From contig OX352761.1 in NCBI GenBank assembly GCA_947095585.1, positions 85,365,919 through 85,429,918 of the forward strand: a DNA stretch of 64,000 nt, read 5' to 3'. The notes beneath the pieces are model-generated. The model was not told where the DNA came from and did no database searches. It saw only the letters and a program-made list of their open reading frames with translations. Each line of letters opens with the position of its first letter. Within the stretch, counting starts at the first letter, position 1. The position numbers were made by a program, and so were the translations under genes. This document shows, one piece after another, positions 20,921-32,391 of the stretch. This DNA is from Nephrocerus scutellatus (Eukaryota; Arthropoda; Insecta; Diptera; Pipunculidae).

Positions 20921-21644
20921 CCGGGTGATTTTTTAAGCTGAAATTCAAATATCTCGGGAAAAAAAATCTCCAAGATAAAAATTTAATCATTCCGCGGGTG
21001 AAATATATTAGTGTTAAAAATAGTACCCCCATCCATTTTTAATTCTCCTACTAAGAACCTATGTATACGATTCAGCATTATGTTTGCAATGTAAATAATT
21101 GTAATTGGTCGTCAAAAAAATTTTCATTTTGCTTCTTCATAAACCAGAACCATTTCAATTTTCTCTTGTATAGTTAAATACACCATTCTAAAGTAGTATT
21201 AATAGCCTAACACAGATATTGTTGTTTTCGAAATAATCTTCAAGCTGAATCGGTATTTTTGAAACAAAATAGAAAAACATTCATTAATTTAAAAATAGAT
21301 TTAATCGCCTGATCCTGAAAAACGTTGTATTTTTATTGCAAACGTATTGCAGAATTATTCATAGGTTCTCAGTAGGAGTAATCGAAAAATTGAGTATCGT
21401 CTTACGGTGCCATCTATCATGAATCGAAAAAAATGTTTCAGACTTTTAGCCGTAGAATCCAAATTTGCAATAAAAAATAGGGGTTAAATTTCAAAAGGTA
21501 GCCATACCCCACCTAAAAGGGAGTACCAATTTTAGCACTAATTTATTTCCCCCGCGGAGCCATAATTACGATCTTGGATATTTTTTCTGTAGAGTGCTTA
21601 TTATCCAAAATATTTTAAAGTTTCAGCTTAAAATAATCACCCGG
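20921..21644. mobile_element. Mariner-like non-autonomous element with long inverted repeats
   Basis: Ends are CCGGGTGATTTTTTAAGCTG at the left and CAGCTTAAAATAATCACCCGG at the right, each flanked by a TA dinucleotide. That fits IS630-Tc1-mariner target duplication. Inverted similarity continues inward for about 140 bp (CCGCGGGTGAAATATATTAG against its near complement at 21520-21560). 724 bp, no transposase frame. Confidence 0.85.
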
Positions 21645-22211
21645 TATAAGGGATGATTGTGTTGCTGTTAGCTTTTTATTTCGCAAATTTTTGAACTTAA
21701 GGTTTTCTTTTTCTTTCAGCCGTGAAAGTATACTGCGTTGTACCGTTTCTTTCATCGTCTGACAATGTCGTTGTGTTTTATCTCGTTTGTATACGTATGT
21801 TCTAAGTGTACTTTATCAAAAATTTTCTGCAATAGAGCACTCAGACAGTAAAAAGAACCAAAAGAACCAAATGAACGAAACGAAATGAACGGATCTTTTG
21901 AATGGCTCTTCGTCGTGACTGAACCAAATGATTCAGTACACTCAAGAGATCCATTTTTCCCACCTCTAGTGTGGTGTCCGTTCGTCCCATCCTCAACAGC
22001 TAAACAAAAGAAATTGGAGAATTATGTTGTTGTATGCTTGCATACACAATGTGATAATCTAATTCTTTTGCAATTATATAACGGATTGTGAGTGTTTGTT
22101 TCTTTTGGTGATTAACTCATTTTGTTGTGAAGGCATAACACTGGCAACAATTTGTGTTGATAATCCAAATTGAGACATACTCTTCTCAATTCGGTTTAAA
22201 GAAGCGGTAAG

Positions 22212-25105
22212 TTGTGTATTGTGTGTTTGTTTGTCGTAGTTATGTGTGTTTTCAGAGTGGATCTCAGCAACATACGTGGGCTGAGAACGAATTCGTTCGC
22301 TGTGTTTAACCATGTACATGTCCACAGGCCAGCAATTTTGGCACTGAGTGAAACTCAGGTGTTTGATAATTCCGATGTTTCGGAATTTAATCTGCCATGG
22401 TATAGCTTGGTGCCATTATTTTTCTCTCGACGCGGACTCGCAATCTATGTCCGGAGTGATGTTGCGTTTCAGCTTTTGCGTCAATTTAGCCAAAGTTCCA
22501 AACCGGAATTCAATTTCATTTGGCTCAAAGTTAAGGTACAAGAGCGCAACATCTACTACTGTTTCCTTTACAGAAGCCCCAACTTAGACAGTGTTTCAAC
22601 TCAGATTGAGTTTGATGCACTGACTGATTCAATCTTAAGAATTGATAAAAAGCATGAAATCGTTATTGCGGGCGATTTTAATGTACACAATTCTGGGTGG
22701 CTTCGCCATTCTGGCCAGATAACACCCGAAGGAAGGTGTGTTGAGTTATTTGCTGAGTTCAATCACCTTACTCAGCTTGTAAATGAGCCTACCCGAATAC
22801 CTGACATTGCATATCATTCCGCTAACACCCTTGACTTGTTCCTTACCTCTCGTCCTGAGAAATACTCCGTAAATGTATTATCGCCTCTAGGCTCGTCTGA
22901 CCATTGTGTAGTATCAGCTAATTTCTCGTTAATAAACCACGTAGTTAGAGAAAAAACTCCCAAAAAAATAGTATGGCATTACGAGAAAGCCAATTGGGAC
23001 GGCCTTAACAACTTCTTTGGGAGAACTAACTGGTCGCTATTTTTTCGTGATAGCAACGTGGATGCCGCCGCTGATGCAATCACAAACATCATTCTTATTG
23101 GTATGAAAAAGTTTATCCCTTTCAGGAATAAATCTATCAAATCAAAGGAAGATGGATGGTATGACTTGAGCTGTAAAGAGGCTTCTAGGATTAGAGAGGT
23201 ATGCTTTCGGTTTTACAAAGCAAACCCTACCGAGGAAAACCGAAAAAAGTTTAAACGAGCAAGAAATGATTGCAATGCCCATCTTCGGCGAGTCAAATTC
23301 GCCTACGACCGAAAATTAAGGCAAAAAATACTACAATGTCCCAAAGGTAGTAAAAATTTTTGGTCTTTCGTGAAAAGAATCAAAAATACAGCCTCGTCGT
23401 CGATTCCAACGCTCATTTATAATGACATTCCAGTTGTCAGCTCTATAGACAAGGCAAATCTGTTTGCGGCGCATTTCGCAGCTAGCTCTACGCTTCCAGA
23501 TTGTGCATTGCCGCCTCCTGCACCTCAGAATATTAAACACTCTATGGGACAGATATTTATTCGTACTCGTGCAGTTGCTAGGGTTTTAAATGATCTCAAC
23601 ACACACAAATCCGCTGGGTCAGATGGTATTTCTCCACTAGTTCTGAAGAGGTGTTCTTCCAAGCTGGCATTACCATTGCGTAAGCTTTTCCATCTATCCT
23701 ACTCTTCTGGACTCTTCCCGAGAAGTTGGAAAACTGCGTTTGTCCAGCCAATACCCAAAAAAGGCGAGCCGTCGTCTCCTTCTTCGTACCGACCCATAGC
23801 ACTTACATCCATTCTTTCCAAGGTCATGGAAACGCTGATCAATTATCAGCTTAAGAAATATCTTGAAACCAACGAAATCCTTAGTGACCGGCAGTATGAA
23901 TTTCGTGGGCAACGTTCTACTGGTGATTTGATGGTATATCTCACCGAACAGTGGAACCGATATTTGCATCATTTTGGTGAAAGTAAAGCTGTTGCACTCG
24001 ATATTTCGAAGGCATTTGACAGAGTTTGGCATCAAGCTCTTTTGTGTAAAATGCGTGCTTATGGTGTTGATGATAAATTACTTCATTGGATTAGAAGCTA
24101 TCTTTTGGACCGCTCAATTCAAGTTGTTTTAGACGGTTTCAAGTCTGAAATACACCACATAAATGCTGGCGTTCCCCAGGGCTCTGTTCTGTCCCCGACA
24201 CTCTTTCTCATTTTTATTAATGATCTCTTATCTGCGACTTCTAATCCAATTCACTCTTTCGCTGACGACAGCACTCTCAGCTTCTCATATAAGTTTGAGG
24301 AACGTCCCTCCACCTCTGATGTGGAACTCAAACAACTTTGTATGTTAAGCTCGTTAAATTCTGACCTTGACAGCATAATACAATGGGGAGAAATCAATCG
24401 AGTAGAATTTAACGCTTCCAAAACCCAATGCTGTCTCCTGTCGTCCAAGCGAATCCTTAACCCCATGCCATTATCCATGAATGGCACTTGCATCGAGGAA
24501 ACTGAAAATCTCGCAATTCTCGGTATGTGCGTTAACGACAAGCTTCGTTGGAATGACCACATATTTACCGTCGCCAAAAACGCTGCGAAATGTTTAGGTT
24601 TTCTAGCCCGGTGCAAGAAATATTTCACTCCCTCTGATCTGGCTACCATATACAAGGCTTTTATTCGCCCAAAACTTGAGTACAATTGCCTGGTGCGCCT
24701 AAGACTATTTTGCATCAGCTAGATAGAATACAAAACCGCGCGATAAAACTTATCGGTGACGAAAATATAGCGAAATCAATAGATTCGCTTGAACACCGCA
24801 GGAAGGTTTCCTGCTTGTCACTGTTTTATCGCTTCTTCTACCAGCGGTGCTCAAGAGAAATAGCCAGCTGCATGCCACCTCTCCTTAAATTCAACCGCAA
24901 TACCCGTGGCGCTCAAAATGCTCATCAGTTTACCCTCAAGCCCATCTTCGGACGTACAGTTAAATTCAGGGATTCGTTCTTCAGCCGTACAACACGTATG
25001 TGGAATGCTCTGCCAAGCTCTGTCTTCCCACCTCACTATGATCCACAGGCATTCAAAACACAAGCTCATAGACATCTCCTCTTTTCTCCTCCTCTTCCTT
25101 AACGC
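22212..25105 (+). pseudogene. LINE endonuclease-reverse transcriptase, one frameshift
   Basis: An 836-residue frame (22212-24722) carries the APE endonuclease (LSNIRGLRTN, ALSETQ, LYRSPN, AGDFNVHNSGW, SSDHCVVSANF; residues about 15-245). RT follows at residues about 440-720: HKSAGSDGISPL, FRGQRSTGDLMVYL, VALDISKAFDRVWH (motif A), GVPQGSVLSPTLFLIFINDL and HSFADDSTLSF (motif C, FADD). After residue 830 (LEYNC) a short deletion shifts the frame. The C-terminal part continues at 24686-25105 with QLDRIQNRAIKLIGDE and SFFSRTTRMWNALPSSVF. The protein nicks DNA and primes reverse transcription at the cut. A single lesion means it decayed recently. The true start may be the ATG at 22243. Confidence 0.9.
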
Positions 25106-25185
25106 CCACGCTGTGCCAAGCATATAGCCGAGCATTATAAGGGTGCGAACCCCTTGAAGCGTGCGCGAATTATAAAAAAAAAAAA
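22212..25185 (+). mobile_element. LINE with endonuclease-reverse transcriptase, nearly complete 3' part
   Basis: Plus-strand non-LTR retrotransposon ending in a poly(A) run at about 25173-25185 after the tail motif GAACCCCTTGAAGCG. The coding part covers endonuclease, RT and a C-terminal region. No LTRs or ORF1 were found. Comparison with the right arm of the inverted repeat, which lacks 20308-25185, suggests the insertion may start as early as 20308, with loss of about 20 bp of target. Partial relatives lie at 26935-27012, 29014-30635, 33196-33350, 48748-49083 and 50697-50815. Confidence 0.9.
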
Positions 25186-25222
25186 TTTGGTAATAATCGC
25201 GAAATTATGTTTTTGATATATG

Positions 25223-25387
25223 GATTTTTCTGAAAAAAAACAAAACTTCGACAGCCCCTCCTACAAAAAGGGGTCGTGACCGCCAAGAAAAAATGCTGTT
25301 TTCAGGGAGTGTACAATGAGGGCTTTCAGGAAAGGGGTGTCTGGAACCCCAAATCCAATGCGGGTTATACTGCAGTTTAGCCAAAAC
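25223..25387. other. Left-arm-specific insertion, unassigned
   Basis: 165 bp with no counterpart in the right arm, which has an unrelated 457-bp stretch (34906-35362) in this place. GGGGTCGTGACCGCCAAG and GGAAAGGGGTGTCTGGAACC are GC-richer than the surroundings. No ORF. Confidence 0.4.
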
Positions 25388-25679
25388 GTCAATTTGTTTT
25401 TTTGTTAATTCAACATTAAATTAAATAAATATTTTGACATACGAGGGCGGGCTAAAAAGTAATTGTCCTAGGCAATACATGGCGCTACCAGTATCAACGC
25501 AACGTTGGCTTTCGTACATACTATCCTTCAAGTGTTTTGTCAAATTCTCTGCTAGCTGCGTCCTTTAATTTGTGTATGACAGTCATTGAAAGCGAATAAC
25601 TTTTGGTTTTTAGAAAAAATGAATAAAATTGAATTCGTGCAGTGATTAGATACTTGTTTCTAAAAAAAACAACTCATAA

Positions 25680-26470
25680 AAATTAAAATTTTTCATCTAA
25701 ATTCTCTAATCGCAGAAATTGATATGGGAGCCACTCGATCCTTGGTCATTTTTAAATTCTCTATATTAACTTCACTTGCCCGTGGAGGCCGACCGGCCGG
25801 GTGGCTGGCTGGCTGGCACACCAAATCTTGTGATCAATTTTTAACCCACTTCCTACAGCCCGATTTTATTTTGCACACATGTATATCTCCCATGACAACA
25901 CTTTCTATTAAAATTTGAGGCCCCTCGGACCTCGGGGTCGGGGGGCTCCCATACAAATATTTTAAAAAATTTACCCGATTTTTTTAAAATTTTATAAAAT
26001 TTATCTCCGCTGGAAAACACTTTTTGTAAAAATTTTGGAGAGATCGTGCCCCTGGGTCGGGGGGCACCCATACAAATTTTATGAAAAAAGTTCCCGATTT
26101 TCTTCAAAATTTATACGCATGTCTATCTCCGATGGACAAAACTTTTTGTACATATTTTGAAGCGATCGGGCCCCGGGGTCGGGGGGCTCCCGTACAATGT
26201 TTTTTTTAACTCAATTTTTAACGCACTTCCTAAAACCCGATTTTCCTGTATTTTTGTACACATGTGTATTTCCAGTGACAATATTTTCTTTTAAAATTTG
26301 GAAGTGATCGGGACCCGGGTTCGTGCGGCTCCCATACAAATTTAAAATAAAAATTTTTTGATTTGATTTGATTTTTTTCAAATTTTACACACATGTGTAT
26401 ACCCAATAAACAATACTTTTTCTAAAATTTGGTAGTGATCGGGCCCCGGGTTCGGCCGCAAGGCCCTTAT
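25680..26470 (-). mobile_element. Tandem-array element, copy A (about 120-bp units)
   Basis: A conserved block AAATTCTCTATATTAACTTC at 25752-25771 and CCCGTGG with GGCTGGCTGG repeats lead into about five units of about 110-160 bp. Each unit runs CCCGATTTT, ACATGTGTAT, CTTTTTGTAAAAATTT, CGGGCCCCGGGGTCGGGGGG. Orientation is opposite to the copy at 52585-54780. A second block, TAAAAATTAAAATTTTTCAT, lies at 25693. Conserved ends around a variable minisatellite recall DINE-1/Helentron-associated elements, but no Helitron hallmark was proved. Confidence 0.7.
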
Positions 26471-26926
26471 AAATTTTTTAAATTTCTTATAGTGGCATCA
26501 GATACCGTCGATCTTTAATGACTGTGTGCGGTGTGTGCTGCGCAGTCGTCATGGTTTTGGTGGTGGAGAGAGCGAGAGAAATCTTAGCTCACGCACAAAT
26601 GAACCCAGCAAATGAAACGAGACATACATGTTTTATGCTTAATTTAACTTACTTACATATTTACTGAATTGTATTTTTATTGATGTCGTTTTTTTTGTTG
26701 TCGATATCAACTTACAGATAGAACAACAAGTTTTCACAATATTCTGTCATTTTGCGTTTTCATAAATTAGTTCAGAGCAGTCAAAGAGTTCTCAAGATAA
26801 ATGCTCGTGTTTCTTATTTGCTCAGAGTATGAGCGTGCTCTAAGTGCTCAGAATAAAATGATCTGAGCTTTTTCAATTTTAACATCTGATGTCAAATGTC
26901 TCTTTCGATGATTTTCTCCAACAATA
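26440..26926. repeat. Inner block of left inverted-repeat arm
   Basis: Reverse complement found at 34035-34497, including ACATACATGTTTTATGCTTA, GCTCAGAGTATGAGCGTGCT and ATTTGACATCAGATG-type sequence. Differences are scattered single bases and a purine-repeat length change (GAGAGAGCGAGAG versus CTCTCTCTCT). No ORF. Confidence 0.85.
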
Positions 26927-26934
26927 AAAAAAAA

Positions 26935-27012
26935 AGGACAAAAGAGCTTGATGCCAAACTCTGTCAAATACCTTAGAAATATCGAGTGCAACAGCTTTGC
27001 ATTTCCGAATGG
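26935..27012 (-). mobile_element. LINE fragment, antisense
   Basis: The minus strand encodes KAVALDISKVFDRVW-like sequence (in + orientation, ATCGAGTGCAACAGCTTTGC), corresponding to RT motif A of the LINE at 22212-25185 (about 23975-24050). Only about 75 bp survive. Confidence 0.7.
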
Positions 27013-28329
27013 CTTGAAGATGGCACTTGATTCCAATAATATTCCACGTTTTGTCATTGTTTCCACTTTTAAATTAAATCGGTCTTTCGCTGGATTTCAG
27101 TGCAGTCCTAATACTTTTACAGTTGCTGATTTTTCTATTTATGAGCTTTTCTTCGATAAATAGGTAGTTATAGATAGATAGTATTTCAATGGCGTAGAGG
27201 TATGAATATTTATATTGTTATTGTGATCGCTTTTTCTAATGATTCTGCTCCTGTCATTAAGTTATCACAGTTTCATTGACGGCTTTCATTAATACCAAAT
27301 TAATGTATTGTGAGATTCAATTTTTATGCTTTATGCAAATGCTTATTCCCTTTAGAATTTCTACTCAAATTGCTCAGAAAAAAATCAAGAAACTCCAGAA
27401 ACATGTTTTCTGGCGCATCAGGCAATTTGGACCACATAAAAGCAAAAAGAAAAGTGGGACGGATGAAGATTAAGATATATTGAACTTGGTTGAAATAAAT
27501 TAACCACAAAAAGTCTCTATTTTTGCTATAACTCCACAGTCCACAGAAATCTTTGATGTAAAAATTATCACTTGCTTTAACTGCAGACCTACTGCACTCA
27601 TTAGAGGGTTTGGAACAGTAAAACCTTCACTAAGGGCACAGAATAATTAACTAGACAGAAGTAAAGCTATGAAGAATACAATTTAATTTTTTTTTAAATC
27701 GTGTATTTACAAAAACCACAACCGATGGAGAATTTATAGTACACACGTACGTGGCAGCAGTAGCTTACAAATTCTCTCTCATTTTCATATATGTAATGTT
27801 CGCACGCCGTGAGTTACATTCATAATACATATTTCGATTTCGATCTTTTTTTTGTTTTTACGTTCACACTAAAAATTAAAACAAAAATTTATGTACTGAA
27901 AGAACGTATTACTCTAACGACCATTCAAAATATAAATATTGGTCTTGCTATACAAATCTTTGTTACGAACATAATTATAAATTATTGAACTTTTTAATTT
28001 TAGTACTTTTGAGAAAACACACAAAATTAATGTATGATAAAAAAAAGTATATTGTTTTATTGTTTACATACGAATGGAAGTGGGCCACAGTAATACGGAC
28101 CAGACCAGAAATCGACGGTTCGAAGGCTTGGTAGATAATTAGCATCAGAGCAGCAACAATATCCAAATTTAGCTGCCACCACATCAAAGCTATTGGCACA
28201 GTGTTGTTTTTGTGCAAACATAACACTACAGAGTACAGAGTCCGGCGATCAAAGTGGTACTAAATTCACGCTGCTGTATCTGCCAAACGGCTGATAACAG
28301 CGCGTTCATATTTTGACAAACGTTAGTCT
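27013..28329. other. No recognised gene
   Basis: AT-rich spacer sequence inside the inverted repeat. Short frames at 27276-27473 and 27975-28226 have no domain I recognise and no supporting structure. Confidence 0.4.
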
Positions 28330-28870
28330 GTTGTGGTGTTTAATATTCTTTGGAAGCATATCAATATACGTCATATTTGAAAGGAATGTTCAAAATGGAA
28401 TTCAAACGTAACAGTGTGATTGCACTGTTTTGGCTTCTGTGATGGTTTGGGCAGCTGTTACTGCAACTGGTCGTTTTCCGCTAGTCTTTATTGATCAGGG
28501 CGTCAAGCTAAATTGCTACCTTGGGCACACGAAAATTTCGGTAACAAGCGCTGACATTCCAACCTGACGCAGCACCATCAGATAAAGTTAGTTTGACACA
28601 ACAATTTTTACAAAGTCACGTTCAAAATTTAATTTCTTTGCAGCAATGGCGTCGATATTCACCAGACTTAACCCAATGGATTTCTCTATATGGTCCCTTT
28701 TGGAGGCCAAGGTCTCGACAAAAAGATATGAAAGAGTGGATGCATTGAAGACAGATCTTCGAAAAGAATGGACCAAAATACCAACAGGTCACGTTCGTGC
28801 AGCATGCAATGCAATCCGTTCTTTCCAAATTTTTCTATATGTTATGTTTTTTCATAAAATTTGAAATGTT
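28330..28870 (+). pseudogene. Tc1/mariner-type transposase fragment
   Basis: At 28433-28510 the plus strand reads SVMVWAAVTATGRFPLVFID and QGVKLN, the DDE-core strand after the first catalytic Asp in Tc1/maT-type transposases. At 28650-28810 it reads WRRYSPDLNPMDFSIWSLLE, with the third catalytic Asp in NPMD, then AKVSTKRYERVDALKTDLRK and EWTKIPTGHVRAACNAI. The segment with the second Asp is lost and frames do not connect. Such enzymes cut and paste DNA at TA sites. The two ends of the element were not found. Confidence 0.8.
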
Positions 28871-29013
28871 TTCAACATTCACCAAAAAATGTTGATAAAA
28901 ATATTCATATATTCAAATATAATATTCCTTATGAGGAAAAGCTTACCCTCGACCAGCCTTGTAAAAAAAAATTTGGATGTCACGCCACGGTTTTCGAACA
29001 TTGATGTGATTCA

Positions 29014-30635
29014 TTGACATTCCAGTTGTCAGCTCTATAGACAAGGCCAATCTGTTTGCTGCGAATTTTGCAGCTAGCTCCATGCTTCCAGATTGAGCAT
29101 TGATACCGCCTGTACCTCAGAGTATTGAACACTCTATGGGACAGATATTCATTCGTACTCGTTAAGTGGCTAGAGTATTAAACGATCTCAACCACTCACA
29201 AATCCACTGGGCCAGATGGTGTTTCTCCATTAGTTCTGAAGATGTGTTCTTCCAAGCTGGCATTACCATTGTGTAAGCTTTTCCATCTATCCTTTTCTTC
29301 TGGACTCTTCCCAAGAAGTTGGAAAACAGCCTTTGTCCAGCCCATTCTCAAAAAATGCGAGCCGTCGTCACCTTCTTTGTACCGACCCATATCACTTACA
29401 TCCATTCTTTCCAAAGTCATGGAAACGCTGAACAATTTTCATTTAATGGTATATCTCACCGAACAGTGGAACCGGTCTTTGCATCAATTTGGTGAAAGCA
29501 AAGCTGTTGCACTCGATATTTCTAAGATATTTGACAGAGTTTGGCATCAAGCTCTTTTGTCCAAAATGCATGCTTGTGAGTCGCTGATAAACTGCTTCAT
29601 TGGATTAGAAGCTTTTGGACCGCTCAATTCAAGTTGTATTGGACTGTTACAAGTCTAAAGTACATCACTTAAACGCTGGCGTTCCCCAGGGCTCTGTTTT
29701 GTACCCAACACTCTTTCTCATTTTTATTAATGATCTCTTATCTGTGACTTCTAATCCAATTCACTCTTTTGCCGACGACAGCAATCTCAGCTTCTCAGCA
29801 ATCTTAGCTTCCACATGAGAAGTGGAACTCAAACAACTTCGTATTTAAAGCATAATAAAATGGGGAGAAAACAATCGAGTAGAATTTAACGCTTCCAAAA
29901 CCCAATGCTGTCTCTTGACGTCTAAGAGAATCCTAAATCCTATGCCATTTTTCATGAATGGCACTTGCATCGAGGAAACTGCTTCGTTAAATTGACCACA
30001 TATTTATCGTCGCCAAAAATGCTGCGAAATGTTTAGGCTTTCTAACCAGGTGCTAGAAATATTTCACTTCTTTGGATGGGGCTACTATCTACAAGGCTTT
30101 TATTCGCCCTAAACTTGAGTACAATGTACAATTGCCATACCTGGTCTAAAATTACCTTGCATCAGCTAGATAGAATACAAAACCGTGCGATAAAACTTAT
30201 CGGTGACGAAAACATTGCGAAATCAATAGATTCGCTTGAACACCGCAGGAACGTTTTCAGCTTGTCACTGTTTTATCGCTTATTCCACCAGCGGTGCTCA
30301 AGTGAAATAGCCAGCTGCATGCCACCTCTCCTTCAATTCAACCGCAATACTCGTAACGCTCTTAATAATCAGCAGTTTAACCTTAAGCCCATCTTCAGAC
30401 GTACAGTTAAGTTCAAGGATTCGTTCTTCAGCCGTACAACACGTATGTGGAATGCTCTGCCATGTTCTGTCTTTCAACACGATATGAACCACCGGCACTC
30501 AAGGCACAAGCTGCACAATAGACATCTGCTCCTTTCTCCTTCTCTTCGGTAACGCCCACCCTGTGCCAAGCATATAGCCGAGCATTATACGGGTGCGAAC
30601 CCCTTTAAGCGTACGCGAATTATAAAAAAATTTAA
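29014..30635 (+). mobile_element. LINE copy 2, 5' truncated and decayed
   Basis: Aligns with 23423-25185 of the LINE at 22212, starting at TGACATTCCAGTTGTCAGCT and ending with the same tail (GGGTGCGAACCCCTTTAAGCG, then ATTATAAAAAAA). RT pieces are CSSKLALPLCKLFHLSFSSG, KAVALDISKIFDRVWH, GVPQGSVLYPTLFLIFINDL and HSFADDSNLSF. About 100 bp are deleted near 29440 and stops break the frame. The C-terminal frame at 30076-30552 is open. Truncation at the 5' end is typical of LINE integration. Confidence 0.9.
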
Positions 30636-30659
30636 ATATGGCTTTCATGTATGCAGAAT

Positions 30660-31062
30660 TCAAATATGTTTTTTTTAAAATTCTCTATATTAACTTCGCG
30701 TTGGCATGGTTCTGTCGTTCGTTCGTTTGGTGGAATCTTGCGATAAATTTTTAACCGAATTCCCAAATCCTGATTTTATTGAAACTTAGCACACATGAGT
30801 ATTTCCGGTCACTTTCTATTAAAATTTGGTATTGATCAGGCATGGTATTTATTTTTTAAAAATCATGCCACATAGCGGCGGCATTACATCACCCCATACT
30901 ATAATGACTCTGTTCCCGATTTGGTTTGTTTTTATCTTTGACCACAGAGCACGCAGTGCTTCGCATGTGTTTTTATTTTTCAGCATTTATAGTGAAATTC
31001 AGTATACTTTTGGTTATTAGAGAATTTACATAAAAAAAATTATTTTTATGGGTTGTTTTGAT
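30660..31062 (-). mobile_element. Tandem-array element, short copy (minus)
   Basis: Starts with AAATTCTCTATATTAACTTC at 30680 and ends at 31015-31062 with TTAGAGAATTTACAT and TTTTTATGGGTTGTTTT, the complements of the two end blocks seen at 52585-54780. One partly decayed repeat unit (ACACATGAGTATTTCCGG, TCTATTAAAATTTGG) lies between. This defines the element's two ends more clearly than the long copies do. Confidence 0.6.
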
Positions 31063-31102
31063 AATATATTAGAACGGGTTTTTTATTTAACACATATTTT
31101 CT

Positions 31103-31932
31103 TCAGAGCCTTACACAAGTTTCAGTTTCAGTATAATCAGGTAAATTTAAGCGGTATTTTTTCTGCAAACCTGTTGGTACAAATCGGCCACCTAAGTAAT
31201 GAAATTCTCCTTTAAACTTTGCTGAACAGATTTTAGGAGCAGTCAATGAAATCAAAAGCTGTGGTTCTATCGAGTTCTCATCTAGTGTGCCCTTTTCGAC
31301 ATCCCAACCGCTTGGTATATCAATGCTAAAAATTAATACATAAAAAGATTTAACACTACAAATAATCGATAATTTGTAATCTACCCACCTCGCAATTGGA
31401 ATTTTTGAACATTTCATAAATTCGAGAATAGAAACAGGGGTTTAAAACTGAATCCGAAAATTGCATCAACTATTAATTTGTACTGGTGAGGTTGAGACTG
31501 GCTTGGAGACTCATCAATAAAATTTATTCCCATCATGGCACACTGATGTGCAAGATTTTCATAAAGTGTACGCTGTGTTCGCTTAGGATACCAAATTGTA
31601 GGTTCATAGTTCAATAATGAAAGATGCCGAGCGCACACAAGACCATCACCACCATTATTTCCGGGGCCACAACAGACCAGAATATTTTTGTAACTATAAG
31701 TACACGCATTAAATAAGGTTAAAAAAATCGTACAACCATACCCTTGAGGTGGGAAACATTTACTGATGGCATGGGCACAGCTTAAACCAGCTAATTCCAT
31801 TAATTGGTCTACGCTAAATTTATATTCATTGAAAAGCTCAAGATCTAGGTTGATGGCCTCAGTTTGATTTAATAGCTTTATAGACATTTTTTTTGACTGA
31901 AGCTGACGTTTGACGTTGCGAACTGTCTGCAA
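31103..31932 (-). CDS. Naxe: NAD(P)H-hydrate epimerase (NAXE), 3 exons, possible frameshift
   Basis: Enzyme of metabolite repair that epimerises damaged NAD(P)HX so a partner dehydratase can restore NAD(P)H; usually mitochondrial. Exon 1 (31932-31742) has [20 protein letters not shown] and [17 protein letters not shown] 48-nt intron (31741-31694, GTATGG...TTATAG) follows. Exon 2 (31693-31389) has [20 protein letters not shown], the YjeF_N nucleotide-binding signature, and [12 protein letters not shown] 63-nt intron (31388-31326, GTGGGT...TTTTAG) follows. Exon 3 (31325-31103) has [20 protein letters not shown] and HYLGGRFVP. The start suits a basic mitochondrial N terminus. Within exon 2, after FKP, the frame is lost by one base and several residues appear missing before the frame that reaches PIA. 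A pseudogene, an assembly error or a natural variant are all possible. Confidence 0.88.
31389..31449 (-). other. Naxe: Frame break in exon 2 of Naxe
   Basis: In the frame of the upstream exon the sequence reads [10 protein letters not shown] then stop. The downstream frame reads [14 protein letters not shown] up to the GT donor. The two frames do not join. Compared with the Drosophila protein as I recall it, about five residues plus one base are absent right after FKPP. Confidence 0.65.
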
Positions 31933-32391
31933 AAAATATGTGAATGCTAGTCTACATTAAATTTTAATACATTCTTAGTTGATATACATTATATAAATTT
32001 TTAACACGCCCATAGACGAAAATGAGTGTTTCATCCACTATAAACTAGCTTCGAAAGTAGCCTTTATGCACTCTAGTGAATTAACATATATAATAATTTT
32101 ATTTACTAGTCACACATTCTCATAGTAATTTTGCATTGCGCATAACCGGTCGTGTGAAAAATAGCGTACATTACGTGCTCATTGTGCTCGTTAAATTCAA
32201 GCTTCTAACTCGCACGATAAACTTCACTTTCCTCGCTCGTTATGTAATTTAATATAATAATCAAACAAAAATGTTTGTGTGTAACGCTCAAAGGTTACTA
32301 TGGTTTTTGTTTTTAAATATTTTTTTCCAATTTGTTTTTTTTTGCACTGTAAAAAAAAGGTTACTATAACAGCAAGTTAACAAATAGCAAT
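31933..32391. other. Intergenic region between Naxe and MED28
   Basis: 459 bp, AT-rich, lying upstream of Naxe and downstream of MED28 (both minus). It should hold the Naxe promoter and the MED28 3' UTR and polyadenylation signal. No clear TATA box or ORF; no transposon recognised. Confidence 0.5.

Larger units (their letters stand above)
19617..26926 (+). repeat. Left arm of a large inverted repeat
   Basis: Four blocks, 19617-20307, 25186-25222, 25388-25800 and 26440-26926, recur as reverse complements in reverse order at 35419-36157, 35363-35398, 34490-34905 and 34035-34497. The arm is interrupted by 20308-25185 (LINE and a mariner-like MITE) and by the tandem array at about 25801-26440. 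Matching blocks are long and highly similar but not identical. Confidence 0.88.

Noticed and set aside
24251..24715. 154-codon minus-strand ORF
   Set aside because: Antisense shadow of the LINE reverse transcriptase; no independent domain.
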